Of a stretch of 13,217 nt of DNA, positions 13,140 to 13,217 are shown piece by piece. The DNA is taken from NCBI GenBank assembly GCA_029012525.1, contig JAQXMG010000087.1, forward strand, positions 1 to 13,217, read 5' to 3'. Made by a program: the position numbers and the translations under genes. The notes beneath the pieces were generated by a model, which saw nothing but the letters and a program-made list of their open reading frames with translations, was not told the origin of the DNA and did not search any database. The DNA is from a bacterium (GTDB lineage Bacteria; Bacillota_I; Bacilli_A; RF39; UBA660). The number at the start of each line of letters is the position of its first letter. The first letter of the stretch is position 1.

Positions 13140-13217
13140 ATGATAAAAAGATATGAGATAAAAAAAGAAAATAATGAAGAAGTACTTTATATTGAAATTA
13201 ATTTCAATTATGAATTT
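13140..13217 (+). CDS. Start of an unrecognised protein, cut by the window edge
   Basis: An open frame from ATG 13140 to the edge encodes 26 residues, beginning MIKRYEIKKENNEEVLYIEI and ending in NFNYEF. The N-terminus is charged, not a signal peptide. An in-frame ATG at 13128 would add four residues (MEII). Neither start has a strong ribosome site, although ATGGAAATT before the second could serve weakly. A TATAAT at 13083-13088 lies about 50 bases upstream. It follows the cotJC terminator, so it is probably a separate unit. Family unknown from so little. Confidence 0.5.
   Translation, partial: MIKRYEIKKENNEEVLYIEINFNYEF

Noticed and set aside
1..13217. CRISPR array, toxin-antitoxin pair, phage or defence island
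   Set aside because: No spaced direct repeats, no integrase beyond the IS remnant, and no nuclease, helicase or effector families typical of such systems.

Overview
The window is very AT-rich (bases and codons strongly biased to A/T), uses the standard bacterial code (Trp is TGG, genes end TAA or TAG) and has strong AGGAGG-type ribosome binding sites. It carries a cotJB-cotJC spore-coat pair, DHH-family pyrophosphatase with CBS domains, Tex, cardiolipin synthase and several lipoproteins. Together these point to a low-GC Bacillota lineage, most likely an uncultured gut Bacilli/Mollicutes-related group with a Gram-positive envelope. That placement is an inference; there is no rRNA in the window.

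Layout. 1-153: probable right end of an IS3-family (IS150-like) insertion sequence: a C-terminal transposase remnant, a hairpin and a putative terminal inverted repeat. 181-2919 (minus): a 912-residue mosaic surface protein with a TasA/camelysin-like N-terminal signal, a lineage-type middle region, two Listeria-Bacteroides (InlB-type) repeats and a glycine-rich C-terminal domain resembling the ALK/LTK glycine-rich fold. 3088-4337 (minus): an exported glucosaminidase-like wall hydrolase behind a HAD-type 5'-nucleotidase. 4464-4601 (plus): a 45-residue basic protein not covered by long-ORF calling. 4769-6388 (plus): family II inorganic pyrophosphatase with two CBS domains and a DRTGG domain, sharing a bidirectional terminator with convergent tex (6406-8547, minus). 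8634-9068 (minus): a helical protein of unknown function. 9127-11205 (minus): a compact rhodanese lipoprotein - cardiolipin synthase - two-TM small protein operon. 11277-11738 (minus): a DUF1307-like lipoprotein with its own promoter and terminator. 11878-11954 (minus): tRNA-His(GTG). 12064-13043 (plus): cotJB-cotJC with a sporulation-sigma-like promoter. 13140-end (plus): start of an unrecognised gene.

Much of the window concerns the cell envelope: surface protein, wall hydrolase, phospholipid synthase, two lipoproteins and a small membrane protein. Housekeeping genes (ppaC-like, tex, tRNA-His) are interspersed. Transcription signals are unusually legible. At least six promoters have an extended -10 TGnTATAAT, often without a recognisable -35, and many terminator hairpins overlap the stop codon. 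No CRISPR array, toxin-antitoxin pair, phage module or defence system is visible. The best candidates for something new are the mosaic glycine-rich surface protein, the CotJA-like segment fused to CotJB, and the small proteins.
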